Below, piece by piece: positions 54,344-62,930 of a stretch of 64,000 nt of DNA. Numbering within the stretch: position 1 is the stretch's first letter; every line of letters begins with the position of its first letter. The stretch comes from Ciceribacter thiooxidans (GTDB lineage Bacteria > Pseudomonadota > Alphaproteobacteria > Rhizobiales > Rhizobiaceae), in NCBI RefSeq assembly GCF_014126615.1, contig NZ_CP059897.1, positions 1 to 64,000 on the forward strand, in the 5' to 3' direction. Made by a program: the position numbers and the translations under genes. Below the pieces are notes generated by a model. It saw only the letters and a program-made list of their open reading frames with translations. It did not search any database and was not told the origin of the DNA.

Positions 54344-54964
54344 ATGATCACCCGCAGAGACCTGCTCACCGCCGCCGCTGGCGCTGGCGCCTTCGTGGCG
54401 CTGGCACCCAGCTTTGCCTTCAGCCAGGAAATCACCGAGAGAACCGTCTTCTTCGACCCGGACGCGCCGGTGCTCGGCAATCCCAAGGGCGACGTCACCG
54501 TGGTGGAATTCTTCGATTATCAATGCCCATACTGCAAGAAGATCCACCCCACGGTGGAGAAGGTCATCAAGGAAGACGGCAATGTCCGTCTGGTCATGAA
54601 GGATTGGCCGGTCTTCGGCGATGCGTCGATTTTCGCCGCCCAGGCCGTTCTGGGCGCTGCGCAGATCGGCAAATACGAGGTTGCGATGGAAGCGCTGATG
54701 AAGACGGCCGGCAGACTGACGAATGACGATGTCGACGAGGTTCTGACGGGCGCCGGCCTGTCGATGAAGGAGATCGCCGCCTCGGTGAACAAGCATACGA
54801 GCAAGATCTCCAGCCTGCTCGACCGCAACTACAACCAGGCGCTGGCCTTCAATTTCGTCGGCACGCCCTCATTCGTTATCGGACGCACAACCTTCGGCGG
54901 CGTTCTCGACGAAAAGGGCCTCAAGGCGGCGATCGCCGAAGCGCGGGCAGCAAAGGCTGGATGA
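54344..54964 (+). CDS. DsbA/DsbG-like periplasmic thiol oxidoreductase (CPYC)
   Basis: A 206-residue DsbA-fold protein (Com1/BdbD-like) with a twin-arginine-like signal (TRRDLLTAAAGAGAFVAL), active site FFDYQCPYCKKIH and cis-proline loop GTPSFVIG. CPYC is also the DsbG active site of E. coli. The gene starts 1 bp after the transpeptidase stop. Given DsbD in the same operon, it may act as a reductant or rescue factor rather than an oxidase; no dsbB is in the window. Confidence 0.88.
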   Translation: MITRRDLLTAAAGAGAFVALAPSFAFSQEITERTVFFDPDAPVLGNPKGDVTVVEFFDYQCPYCKKIHPTVEKVIKEDGNVRLVMKDWPVFGDASIFAAQAVLGAAQIGKYEVAMEALMKTAGRLTNDDVDEVLTGAGLSMKEIAASVNKHTSKISSLLDRNYNQALAFNFVGTPSFVIGRTTFGGVLDEKGLKAAIAEARAAKAG

Positions 54965-55087
54965 CCTCATCGACCGCGAACCTTGTCAAGGCGGCCACCG
55001 GCAATGAGGCCCAGCGTGGTCACACTCAGATCTCATGGGTCAAGGTGACGGATTTCAGGTGAACGCACGAGCGGTCCGGCGTCAGGT

Positions 55088-55106
55088 GCCCGGCGCTCGT
55101 CCGGGC
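55088..55106 (+). terminator. Hairpin between convergent dsbA-like and methyltransferase genes
   Basis: GCCCGG (55088-55093) pairs with CCGGGC (55101-55106) around CGCTCGT. It is a near copy of 48715-48733, including flanking bases (GGTGCCCGGCG.TCGTCCGGGC). It sits in the 259-bp gap after the redox operon, which otherwise shows no gene. Confidence 0.4.
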
Positions 55107-55223
55107 TCCACCGTCTCTTCAATTCACGCCACCGTCCGTCCCCGCCTGAGACCCGCCACCTGCCGGTCGTTGCGGCTACGCATTCTTCGCTCCGCCACGA
55201 GAGAGGGTGCCCACCGACGAAAC

Positions 55224-55958
55224 TTACGCCTGCCGCCTCACCGAGACGAGCAACATCATCGGCCTTTCGAGTTCCTCTTGAAGACCCAGGTTTTCCCTTA
55301 TCTGCTCGCTTGTCGGCGCGAACTCACTCACCGCCTCGATGGCGAACCCAGCGCCTATCAATGCGTTCAACGTGGTTGCAATGGTGCGGTGATGCTTCAC
55401 TACTCCCGCCGCAAGCCAGTTCGTGCGGCGCTCTCCTTCCAGCGCATAGCGGTTGACCGGCCATGTCTTTCGCCCATCCTCATCCACGATCCAGTGCGGA
55501 TCTGCGGCGGCCATGAAGATGGGATGCTCGATCGAGAAGACGAAATGACTGCCCGGCATAAGCGCTCGATAGACCATTCGTGCAAGGCGGGCAAAATCCC
55601 GAATGTAATGGAAGGTCAGGGAACTGAAGGCGAAATCGAAGGCTCCAACCGGCAGCTCAATTGTCTCGATGTCGGCAATTCGATAGTCGATTGCCGGGTC
55701 GGTGGTCGTTTCCCGTGCCCGCAGAATCATATTCCGGGAAAGATCGACACCCAGAACCGAGCGGGCGCCGTGTTCGCGCAGCCATCGGGAGACCCAGCCG
55801 AAGCCGCAGCCAAGGTCGAGGGCACGTCGGTCTGTCACATCGGGAAACATCGCGCATAGTGCCGGCCACTCGGGAGCGCCGGCAAGGCCATGAACCTGCC
55901 GCGGGAGCTGACTGTAGCCTGAAAAGAAGTTGGGATCGTCGTAGATATTCTGTGCCAT
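55224..55958 (-). CDS. Class I SAM-dependent methyltransferase
   Basis: A 244-residue methyltransferase (UbiE/Methyltransf_11 type). SAM motif I ALDLGCGFGWVSRWL, acidic loop VLGVDLSRNMI, motif II region FDFAFSSLTFHYI. MAQNIYDDP (ATG 55958) is taken as the start; an ATG at 55970 would add MDYQ. The substrate is unknown. It stands alone, converging on the dsbA-like gene. Confidence 0.82.
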   Translation of the reverse strand: MAQNIYDDPNFFSGYSQLPRQVHGLAGAPEWPALCAMFPDVTDRRALDLGCGFGWVSRWLREHGARSVLGVDLSRNMILRARETTTDPAIDYRIADIETIELPVGAFDFAFSSLTFHYIRDFARLARMVYRALMPGSHFVFSIEHPIFMAAADPHWIVDEDGRKTWPVNRYALEGERRTNWLAAGVVKHHRTIATTLNALIGAGFAIEAVSEFAPTSEQIRENLGLQEELERPMMLLVSVRRQA

Positions 55959-56408
55959 TTGATAGTCCATCCATGGTTAAGCGGACGAGGCACAGGTCAT
56001 GCGAAAGGCCTCGTCCACGAGTGGCGAGGCCAGAGGATCGTTACCGCAGTCGTATCAATGCGATCGAGATCCCCGCATCCCGCCTGTTGGGATGCGGGCG
56101 AAACGGGAGACGATATGAGTATCCTCTTCGACCATGACGGGATTCTGTTTTAGCGATACCGGATTGTCAAGCTCACGACACCGCCAATCCCGTAACGGCA
56201 TGGCCGCGGTCGTTGAGTCTCGCGGACCGACTACGTCTCCCGAATGCCTTGAGCGGAATCTACTCGTTGGCTATAGCTCTCCTCCCGATCCACTCGCTCA
56301 ACGTCCCGAACCCATCATTGCATTTTCCGAAATAAATATTTACTAAAACAATGTCGAAAGCTGCGGGTCGGCGAGAGACAGAACACCCGAAAAGAACGGA
56401 ATGACGGG
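55959..56408. other. 450-bp non-coding region with two strong hairpins and the lacR promoter
   Basis: No credible gene. Two perfect stems are visible: GGACGAGGC/GCCTCGTCC (55983-55991 with 56008-56016) and CCCGCATCCC/GGGATGCGGG (56072-56081 with 56089-56098, 7-base loop). On the minus strand they would fall in the leader of the methyltransferase mRNA. From about 56320 the sequence becomes AT-rich and contains the LacI-type operator of the next gene. Confidence 0.5.
56332..56347. promoter_or_regulatory. LacI-type operator O1 upstream of lacR
   Basis: ATAAATATTTACTAAA, with the perfect palindrome TAAATATTTA at 56333-56342. The identical 16-mer is found at 57481-57496 in front of lacE. Two copies flanking the regulator gene suggest autoregulation and repression of the lac operon by the LacI-family protein between them. 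Confidence 0.65.
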
Positions 56409-57449
56409 ATGGTAACGATCAAGGAAATCGCCAAGGCCGTGGGCGTCTCCTCCGCGACCGTGTCGCGGGTGCTGAATTACGACCCTGCCCTGTCGATTTC
56501 TCCCGCCAAGCGGCAGGCGATCGTCGAAACGGCGGAGGCGTTGAACTACGAGACGCCGCGCAACCGCAACAAGACCACGAGCCAGACGGCACCAAGCCTG
56601 CTCACCAAACTCGTCATCGTGCATTTCCTCGAGCCGTCCGACGAAATTGCCGACCCCTACTATATCGGCGTACGACTGGGGATCGAGACGCGCTGCCGCG
56701 ATCTCAGGACGGAGATCGTCAAGGTCTTTCATTCCGATGCTCTGCCCGAGGCTGACCTCCTGGCGAGTGCATCAGGCGTAATCGTCATCGGCAAGCATTC
56801 CGACAACGAGATCGCCTGGCTGAGGCAGCATGCGCGGCACCTCGTCTTTGCCGACTTCGACCCGAAGGACGATGGACTCGACAGCGTCTTCTCCGACGTG
56901 GAACTCGCAACGACGAAGGTTCTGGACGGCCTCACGGCCGCAGGATACCGCCGCATCGGCTTCATCGGGAGCCATGAGAAGCTCAACGAAAGTGTACAAC
57001 GCTTCGCAGAAAAGCGTTGTGCGGCCTATATAGACTGGCAGAGAAAAAACGGCACTTTCGAGCCCGACCTACTTGCGCTCGCCGACTGTTCGACCGGACA
57101 GAGCCTGCGGCTGGAAACCGGCTATCGTCTCGCTCGCGAGCTGCTCGCACTGGCCCAGCGGCCGGAGGTCATCGTAACCTCCAACGACAACATGGCGATC
57201 GGCGCCTACCGGGCGCTCCAGGAGGCAGGACTTTCCATTCCGAACGACATCGCCGTCGTCTCGTTCAACGACATCCCAGTCGCCCAGTTCCTCACCCCAC
57301 CGCTCACCACCGTTCGCATCCACAGTGAGCACATTGGCGAGACCGCCGTCGACCTGCTGCTCGAACGCCTTTCCGGACGCAATTACGGCAAGCAGGTGCG
57401 CATCGCGACCGAGCTGATCTGGCGCGACAGCTGCCGCAAGCCAGGGTGA
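56409..57449 (+). CDS. LacI/EbgR-family repressor of the lac operon
   Basis: A 346-residue LacI-type regulator: HTH VTIKEIAKAVGVSSATVSRVLN, sensor domain, and the family end IAVVSFNDIPVAQFLTPPLTTV. It resembles EbgR, fitting a neighbouring GH2 beta-galactosidase. ATG 56409 is the only sensible start before the HTH. It is followed by the operator and lacE on the same strand; identical 16-bp sites lie before both genes. Confidence 0.9.
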   Translation: MVTIKEIAKAVGVSSATVSRVLNYDPALSISPAKRQAIVETAEALNYETPRNRNKTTSQTAPSLLTKLVIVHFLEPSDEIADPYYIGVRLGIETRCRDLRTEIVKVFHSDALPEADLLASASGVIVIGKHSDNEIAWLRQHARHLVFADFDPKDDGLDSVFSDVELATTKVLDGLTAAGYRRIGFIGSHEKLNESVQRFAEKRCAAYIDWQRKNGTFEPDLLALADCSTGQSLRLETGYRLARELLALAQRPEVIVTSNDNMAIGAYRALQEAGLSIPNDIAVVSFNDIPVAQFLTPPLTTVRIHSEHIGETAVDLLLERLSGRNYGKQVRIATELIWRDSCRKPG

Positions 57450-57480
57450 ACCCGGGCGATTTGTGCCATTCGCTGCCGAG

Positions 57481-57496
57481 ATAAATATTTACTAAA
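57481..57496. promoter_or_regulatory. LacI-type operator O2 upstream of lacE
   Basis: Second exact copy of ATAAATATTTACTAAA, 31 bp after the regulator stop and 88 bp before the lacE start, within a short AT-rich promoter-like stretch. Repression of lacEFGZK by the upstream LacI-family protein is the natural reading. Confidence 0.65.
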
Positions 57497-57583
57497 TTTT
57501 CCTTGCACGGACCTCCGATTTCGGTAAATCTTGCGCTGACGGCAGAGAGGGAACCTGCCGCATCGGTTTCTTGGGAGGAAACA

Positions 57584-58852
57584 ATGGACAACAGGACGAT
57601 TCTGTCTCGCTTTGCGGCCGGCGCACTTGCCGGCGCAAGCCTTCTCGCATCGACCGCAGCATTCGCCGGCGAGATCACCATCTGGTGTTGGGACCCGAAC
57701 TTCAACGTCGCGATCATGAAGGAAGCGGGCGCCCGCTACACCGCAAAGCACCCCGAAACCACCTTCAACGTCGTCGACTTCGCCAAGGCCGACGTCGAGC
57801 AGAAGCTGCAGACGGCGCTCTCCTCCGGCACTACCGACGCGCTGCCGGATATCGTCCTGATTGAGGATTACGGCGCACAGAAATACCTGCAATCCTTTCC
57901 CGGCGCCTTTGCCGCCCTTTCGGACAAGATCGACTACTCCGGCTTCGCCCCCTACAAGGTTCAGCTGATGACGCTCGACGGCGCGGTCTACGGCGTGCCC
58001 TTTGATTCCGGCGTCACCGGTCTTTATTACCGCAAGGATTATCTCGAACAGGCAGGCTTCAAGCCGGAGGACATGCAGGATCTCACCTGGGACCGCTTCA
58101 TCGAGATCGGCAAGGCTGTCGAGGAGAAGACCGGCAAGAAGATGCTCGGCCTCGACGTCAATGATGCGGGCTTCGTGCGTATCCTGATGCAGTCGGCCGG
58201 CAGCTGGTATTTCGAGAAGGACGGCAATCTCTCAATCGAAGGCAACGCCGCGCTGAAGGCCGCGCTCGAAACCGAGCAGAAGATCCTGCAGGCCAATCTC
58301 CACAAGCCCGCCGCCGGCTGGACGGAGTGGGTCTCGACCTTCACCTCCGGCGATGTCGCAACCGTCACCACCGGCGTCTGGATCACCGGCACGGTCAAGG
58401 CCCAGGCCGACCAGGCCGGCAAGTGGGGCGTCGCTCCCATCCCGAAGCTCAATGTCGAGGGCACTTCGAATGCCTCCAACCTCGGCGGCTCCAGCTGGTA
58501 TGTCATCGACAGCTCGGCAGAAAAAGACGAAGCGATCGACTTCCTCAACGAGATCTATGCCAAGGACGTCGACTTCTACCAGAAGATCCTGACCGAACGT
58601 GGCGCCGTCGGTTCGCTCCTTGCCGCCCGTACAGGCCCGGCCTACGGCGAGGCCGATGCGTTCTTCGGCGGCGAGAAGGTCTGGCAGAATTTCTCCGACT
58701 GGCTCGCGAAGGTTCCCTCCGTCAATTACGGCATCTTCACCAACGAGGTGGATACGGCCGTAACCGCCCACCTTCCCGATCTTGCCAGTGGTGCCGATGT
58801 CGACGAGGTCCTGAAGGCCATCCAGAGCCAGGCCGAGGGCCAGATCCAGTAA
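57584..58852 (+). CDS. lacE: LacE, lactose/galactoside ABC binding protein
   Basis: A 422-residue family-1 sugar-binding protein: Sec signal (MDNRTILSRFAAGALAGASL), mature start GEITIWCWDPNFNVAIMKEAG, and the usual C-terminal lobe. ATG 57584 follows TTGGGAGGAAACA. First gene of a binding protein-permease-permease-GH2-ATPase operon with the order of lacEFGZK in Agrobacterium radiobacter and Sinorhizobium. A galactoside ligand is inferred from that order. Confidence 0.88.
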   Translation: MDNRTILSRFAAGALAGASLLASTAAFAGEITIWCWDPNFNVAIMKEAGARYTAKHPETTFNVVDFAKADVEQKLQTALSSGTTDALPDIVLIEDYGAQKYLQSFPGAFAALSDKIDYSGFAPYKVQLMTLDGAVYGVPFDSGVTGLYYRKDYLEQAGFKPEDMQDLTWDRFIEIGKAVEEKTGKKMLGLDVNDAGFVRILMQSAGSWYFEKDGNLSIEGNAALKAALETEQKILQANLHKPAAGWTEWVSTFTSGDVATVTTGVWITGTVKAQADQAGKWGVAPIPKLNVEGTSNASNLGGSSWYVIDSSAEKDEAIDFLNEIYAKDVDFYQKILTERGAVGSLLAARTGPAYGEADAFFGGEKVWQNFSDWLAKVPSVNYGIFTNEVDTAVTAHLPDLASGADVDEVLKAIQSQAEGQIQ

Positions 58853-58888
58853 TTCCTCCCCGGCGGGCGGCGGACACCGCCCCACCTT

Positions 58889-58924
58889 CCGGAACGTCCC
58901 TTCCCTCGCGAAGGGATGTTCCGG
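58889..58924 (+). repeat. Intergenic hairpin between lacE and lacF
   Basis: CCGGAACGTCCCTTC (58889-58903) pairs with GAAGGGATGTTCCGG (58910-58924) around a 6-base loop; the single mismatch is a G-U pair in RNA. It fills the 101-bp gap after lacE and probably stabilises lacE mRNA or attenuates read-through, giving more binding protein than permease. Confidence 0.6.
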
Positions 58925-58953
58925 CCCTTGTTCCTGGCGATGAAGGTATTCCC

Positions 58954-59850
58954 ATGGCTGCCGGAAAAGCAGGCGGATTGAAACGCTATCACGATCTGAA
59001 CGGCTGGCTGTTCATCGCCCCGTCGATCCTGCTCATCTCGATCTTTCTCGTCTATCCGATCCTGCGCTCGCTTTATCTGTCCTTCTTCTCCGGGAAGGGC
59101 ATGATGATGAAGTTTGCCGGTTTCGGAAACGTGGTCCGGCTTTCGAACGATCCCGTCTTCCTTCAGGCGCTCACCAATACGATCACCTTCTTCGTGGTGC
59201 AGGTGCCGATCATGATCGTGCTGGCGCTGCTGCTCGCCGCCGTGCTCAACAACGACCGCCTGAAGTTCATCGGCTTCTTCCGCACCGCGATCTTCCTGCC
59301 CTGCGTCGCCTCGCTGGTTGCCTATTCCGTGCTCTTCAAGAGCATGTTTTCCGTCGACGGGGTCGTGAACCAGGCACTGCTGGCCCTTCACCTGACCGAC
59401 GCACCGATCGGCTGGCTGACCGAGCCCTTCTGGGCAAAGGTGCTGGTGATCCTCGCCATCACCTGGCGCTGGACGGGCTACAACATGATCTTCTATCTCG
59501 CGGCGCTGCAGAACATCGACAGGTCGATTTACGAGGCGGCTCGGATCGACGGCGTGCCGGCCTGGGCCCGCTTCGTCTATATCACCGTGCCGATGCTGAA
59601 ACCGGTGATCCTCTTCACGACGATCATCTCGACGATCGGCACGATCCAGCTCTTCGACGAGGTCTACAACTTGACCGAGGGCCGTGGCAGTCCGGCAAAC
59701 GCGACGCTGACGCTCTCGCTCTACATCTACAATCTCACCTTCCGCTTCATGCCGAGCTTCGGCTACGCGGCGACGATCTCCTATGTCATCGTCATCATGG
59801 TGGCGCTCTTCTCCTTCCTGCAGTTCTATGCCGCGAGGGACCGTTCATGA
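58954..59850 (+). CDS. lacF: LacF, sugar ABC transporter permease
   Basis: A 298-residue MalF/UgpA-type permease with six predicted helices (first: LFIAPSILLISIFLVYPIL) and EAA loop IYEAARIDGVPAWARFVYIT. ATG 58954 precedes MAAGKAGGLKRYHDLNG, a normal cytoplasmic leader. The stop overlaps the lacG start (ATGA). Confidence 0.9.
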   Translation: MAAGKAGGLKRYHDLNGWLFIAPSILLISIFLVYPILRSLYLSFFSGKGMMMKFAGFGNVVRLSNDPVFLQALTNTITFFVVQVPIMIVLALLLAAVLNNDRLKFIGFFRTAIFLPCVASLVAYSVLFKSMFSVDGVVNQALLALHLTDAPIGWLTEPFWAKVLVILAITWRWTGYNMIFYLAALQNIDRSIYEAARIDGVPAWARFVYITVPMLKPVILFTTIISTIGTIQLFDEVYNLTEGRGSPANATLTLSLYIYNLTFRFMPSFGYAATISYVIVIMVALFSFLQFYAARDRS

Positions 59851-60662
59851 ACGCCTCGCGCCTCACTGCAGCCACGCTGCAATACGTCTTTCTCGGCGTC
59901 GCCGCCTTTCTCTCGCTCTTCCCGTTCTTCTGGATGGTAATCAGCGCGACCAACACGTCGATCGACATCATCGGCGGCAAAACGAGTTTCGGTGGCGCGT
60001 TCGGGACGAACGTCACGAACTTCTTCACGCTGGTCGACGTGCCGCTCGTCTTCTGGAACTCGGCCAAGGTGGCTGTCCTCGCCACGCTTTCCACCATCAT
60101 CGTCTCGTCGCTGGCCGGTTACGGCTTCGAGATGTTCAAGTCCAAGGCGCGCGACCGGATCTATTCGCTTGTGCTGCTGACGCTGATGGTGCCCTTTGCG
60201 GCGCTGATGATCCCGCTCTTCATGATGATGGCCAAAACCGGCCTCATCAACACCCATGTCGCGATCGTACTGCCGACAGTCGCCTCCGCTTTCATCATCT
60301 TCTACTTCCGCCAGTCGACCAAGGCCTTCCCGACGGAGCTGCGCGACGCGGCAAAGGTGGACGGCCTCAAGGAGTGGCAGATCTTTCTCTATATCTACGT
60401 GCCGGTGATGCGCTCCACTTACGCGGCCGCCCTCGTCATCGTCTTCATGACGAACTGGAACAGCTATCTCTGGCCGCTGATCGTGCTGCAATCGAACGAA
60501 ACCAAGACGATCACCCTCGTCGTGTCCTCGCTCGCCTCGGCCTATTACCCCGACTACGGCGTGGTCATGATCGGCACGATCCTCGCCACGCTTCCCACCC
60601 TGATCATCTTCTTCCTCATGCAGCGCCAGTTCGTGCAGGGCATGCTGGGCTCAGTGAAATAG
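59847..60662 (+). CDS. lacG: LacG, sugar ABC transporter permease
   Basis: A 271-residue MalG/UgpE-type permease: first helix YVFLGVAAFLSLFPFFWMVI, EAA loop LRDAAKVDGLKEWQIFLYIY, final segment FFLMQRQFVQGMLGSVK. The ending VQGMLGSVK is usual for this group. It is coupled to lacF and followed 12 bp later by the GH2 gene. Confidence 0.9.
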   Translation: MNASRLTAATLQYVFLGVAAFLSLFPFFWMVISATNTSIDIIGGKTSFGGAFGTNVTNFFTLVDVPLVFWNSAKVAVLATLSTIIVSSLAGYGFEMFKSKARDRIYSLVLLTLMVPFAALMIPLFMMMAKTGLINTHVAIVLPTVASAFIIFYFRQSTKAFPTELRDAAKVDGLKEWQIFLYIYVPVMRSTYAAALVIVFMTNWNSYLWPLIVLQSNETKTITLVVSSLASAYYPDYGVVMIGTILATLPTLIIFFLMQRQFVQGMLGSVK

Positions 60663-60674
60663 GAATATCGGTCC

Positions 60675-62921
60675 ATGCGCATCATCGAGAATTTCAACGG
60701 CAACTGGCTCTTTCGCCACGGCTTCGAGCCGGCACGCGTCTCCGCCCTGCAGGAGGGCGAGACCGTTCGTCTGCCGCACAGCGCCGTCGAACTGCCGTAC
60801 AACTATTTCGACGAGACCGAATACCAGAAGCCGTTCACCTACCAGAAGGTCCTCGCCTGGCGACGTGAATTCGAGGGCCGCGAGGTCTCGCTGGTCTTCG
60901 ATGCCGCCATGGCCGACAGCGTCGTCTATCTGAACGGGCGCGAGATCGTCACCCACAAGGACGGCTACACACCCTTCGAGGCGCGGCTCACCTCCCACCT
61001 CGTGCCCGGCGACAACCTGATCACCGTCAAGGTCGACGGCTCGGAGAACCCCGAAATCCCGCCCTTCGGCGGCCAGATCGATTATCTCTGCTATGCGGGC
61101 ATCTACCGTGACGTCTGGCTGAAGGTCGCAAGCCCCGTCTCGATCGGAAACGTCAAGATCGAGACACCCGATGCGCTCGCGGAAAAGAAGAGCGTCACCG
61201 CACGCGTCTTCCTAGCCAACCCGGAAGAACGGAACTTCTCAGGTAAACTAATCGCGACCATCGCCGACGCGAGCGGAACCAAGGTTGCGTCTGCGTCTGC
61301 AGCGCTCGATGGCAGGGAGGCAATCCTCAGCTTCTCCGATCTCGACGGTGTTGTACTCTGGGACATCGACAATCCGGCACTCTACACGCTCTCCCTGTCG
61401 ATCGAGACAGAGCATGGCAGCGACACAGTCACGCAGCGCTTCGGCTTCCGCACTGCGCTTTTCACCCCGGAGGGTTTCCTGCTCAACGGCAAGCCGCTCA
61501 AGCTTCGCGGCCTCAACCGCCATCAGTCCTGGCCGCACACGGGCTATGCCATGGGCCGGCGCGGACAGGAGAAGGATGCAGACATCCTGAAGCACCAGCT
61601 TGCCTGCAATATCGTGCGCACCTCGCACTATCCGCAGTCGAAGTGGTTCCTCGACCGCTGCGACGAGATCGGCCTCCTCGTCTTCGAGGAAATCCCCGGC
61701 TGGCAGCATATCGGCGGCAAGGCCTGGCAGCAGGAATCGATCGAGAACGTCCGCCGCATGATCGAACGCGACTGGAACCATCCGTCGATCATCATCTGGG
61801 GCGTGCGGATCAACGAGAGCCAGGACAATCACGACTTCTACGCCGAGACGAACCGGCTCGCCCGCGAACTCGACCCAACGCGCCAGACCGGCGGCGTGCG
61901 CTTCATCACCAATTCGGAACTGCTCGAAGACGTCTACACAATGAACGACTTCATCCTCGGCAACGAGGAACTGCCCGGCAACAACCGCGGGCGCGTCGTC
62001 CTGCGCGACAGGGTGGAGACGACCGGCATCACCAGGCCGATACCCTACATGATCACCGAATATAACGGCCACATGTACCCGACCAAGCGCTTCGACCAAG
62101 AGCAACGCCAGGCCGAGCATGTGACCCGTCACCTTCTGGTGCTCAACGCAGCCGCAGGCGACGGCAACATCGCCGGCTCCACCGGTTGGTGCATGTTCGA
62201 CTACAACACCCACAAGGATTTCGGTTCGGGCGACCGCATCTGCTATCACGGCGTCCTCGACATGTACCGCATCCCGAAACTCGCGGCCTATGCCTATGCG
62301 AGCCAGGGCGATCCGGCAGACAACGTCGTGCTGCAGCCGGTCACCTTCTGGGCGCGCGGAGAACGCAATATCGGCGGCGTGCTGCCGCTGATCGTCCTCA
62401 CCAATTGCGACTATGTCGACGTCAAGTTCGGCGAATGGCCGGCAAAGCGGATCTATCCCGACCGGGAAAATTATCCGCATCTTCCTCACCCGCCGGTCGT
62501 CCTCGACCTGCGGACCGTCACGCAGGAGGAATTCGGCTCCTGGGGCCGCGTCTGGCGCGAGGGAACGATCACCGGCTATCTCGACGGCAAGGTGGTCGAG
62601 ACGCTGGTTCTGCCTGCCGATCCGGTTCCGACGACCCTGGAGGTCAAGGCGGACGACACGGAGCTCCGCGCCGGTGAAAAGGATGCGGTGCGCGTCGTCG
62701 TGCGCGCCCTGGACCAGTGTGGCAACCTGCTTCCCTATTTCGAGGAGCCGGTCTCGCTTGCCCTTTCGGGTCCGGGCCGCATCATCGGCCCCGCGGACCA
62801 TACGTTGAAGGGCGGTGCCACCGGGTTCTGGGTAGAAGCCGGCGACGAGCAAGGCAGCATCGAACTTGTCGTCGCGAGCCGCCGCTTCGTCCCTCAATCC
62901 GTCACCTTCACCGTCAGCTGA
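60675..62921 (+). CDS. lacZ: LacZ-type beta-galactosidase, glycoside hydrolase family 2
   Basis: A 748-residue GH2 enzyme: sugar-binding jelly roll (1-165), immunoglobulin-like domain (about 165-265), TIM barrel (about 270-580) and a beta-rich C-terminus with a Big-like segment. The acid/base glutamate is in WGVRINESQDN (about residue 380), and the nucleophile is in MITEYNGHMYP (about 460). No signal peptide. Shorter than E. coli LacZ (1023 residues). Position inside the lacEFG-K transporter operon supports beta-galactosidase; other GH2 activities such as beta-glucuronidase are not excluded. Confidence 0.85.
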   Translation: MRIIENFNGNWLFRHGFEPARVSALQEGETVRLPHSAVELPYNYFDETEYQKPFTYQKVLAWRREFEGREVSLVFDAAMADSVVYLNGREIVTHKDGYTPFEARLTSHLVPGDNLITVKVDGSENPEIPPFGGQIDYLCYAGIYRDVWLKVASPVSIGNVKIETPDALAEKKSVTARVFLANPEERNFSGKLIATIADASGTKVASASAALDGREAILSFSDLDGVVLWDIDNPALYTLSLSIETEHGSDTVTQRFGFRTALFTPEGFLLNGKPLKLRGLNRHQSWPHTGYAMGRRGQEKDADILKHQLACNIVRTSHYPQSKWFLDRCDEIGLLVFEEIPGWQHIGGKAWQQESIENVRRMIERDWNHPSIIIWGVRINESQDNHDFYAETNRLARELDPTRQTGGVRFITNSELLEDVYTMNDFILGNEELPGNNRGRVVLRDRVETTGITRPIPYMITEYNGHMYPTKRFDQEQRQAEHVTRHLLVLNAAAGDGNIAGSTGWCMFDYNTHKDFGSGDRICYHGVLDMYRIPKLAAYAYASQGDPADNVVLQPVTFWARGERNIGGVLPLIVLTNCDYVDVKFGEWPAKRIYPDRENYPHLPHPPVVLDLRTVTQEEFGSWGRVWREGTITGYLDGKVVETLVLPADPVPTTLEVKADDTELRAGEKDAVRVVVRALDQCGNLLPYFEEPVSLALSGPGRIIGPADHTLKGGATGFWVEAGDEQGSIELVVASRRFVPQSVTFTVS

Positions 62922-62930
62922 GGTCCCGTC

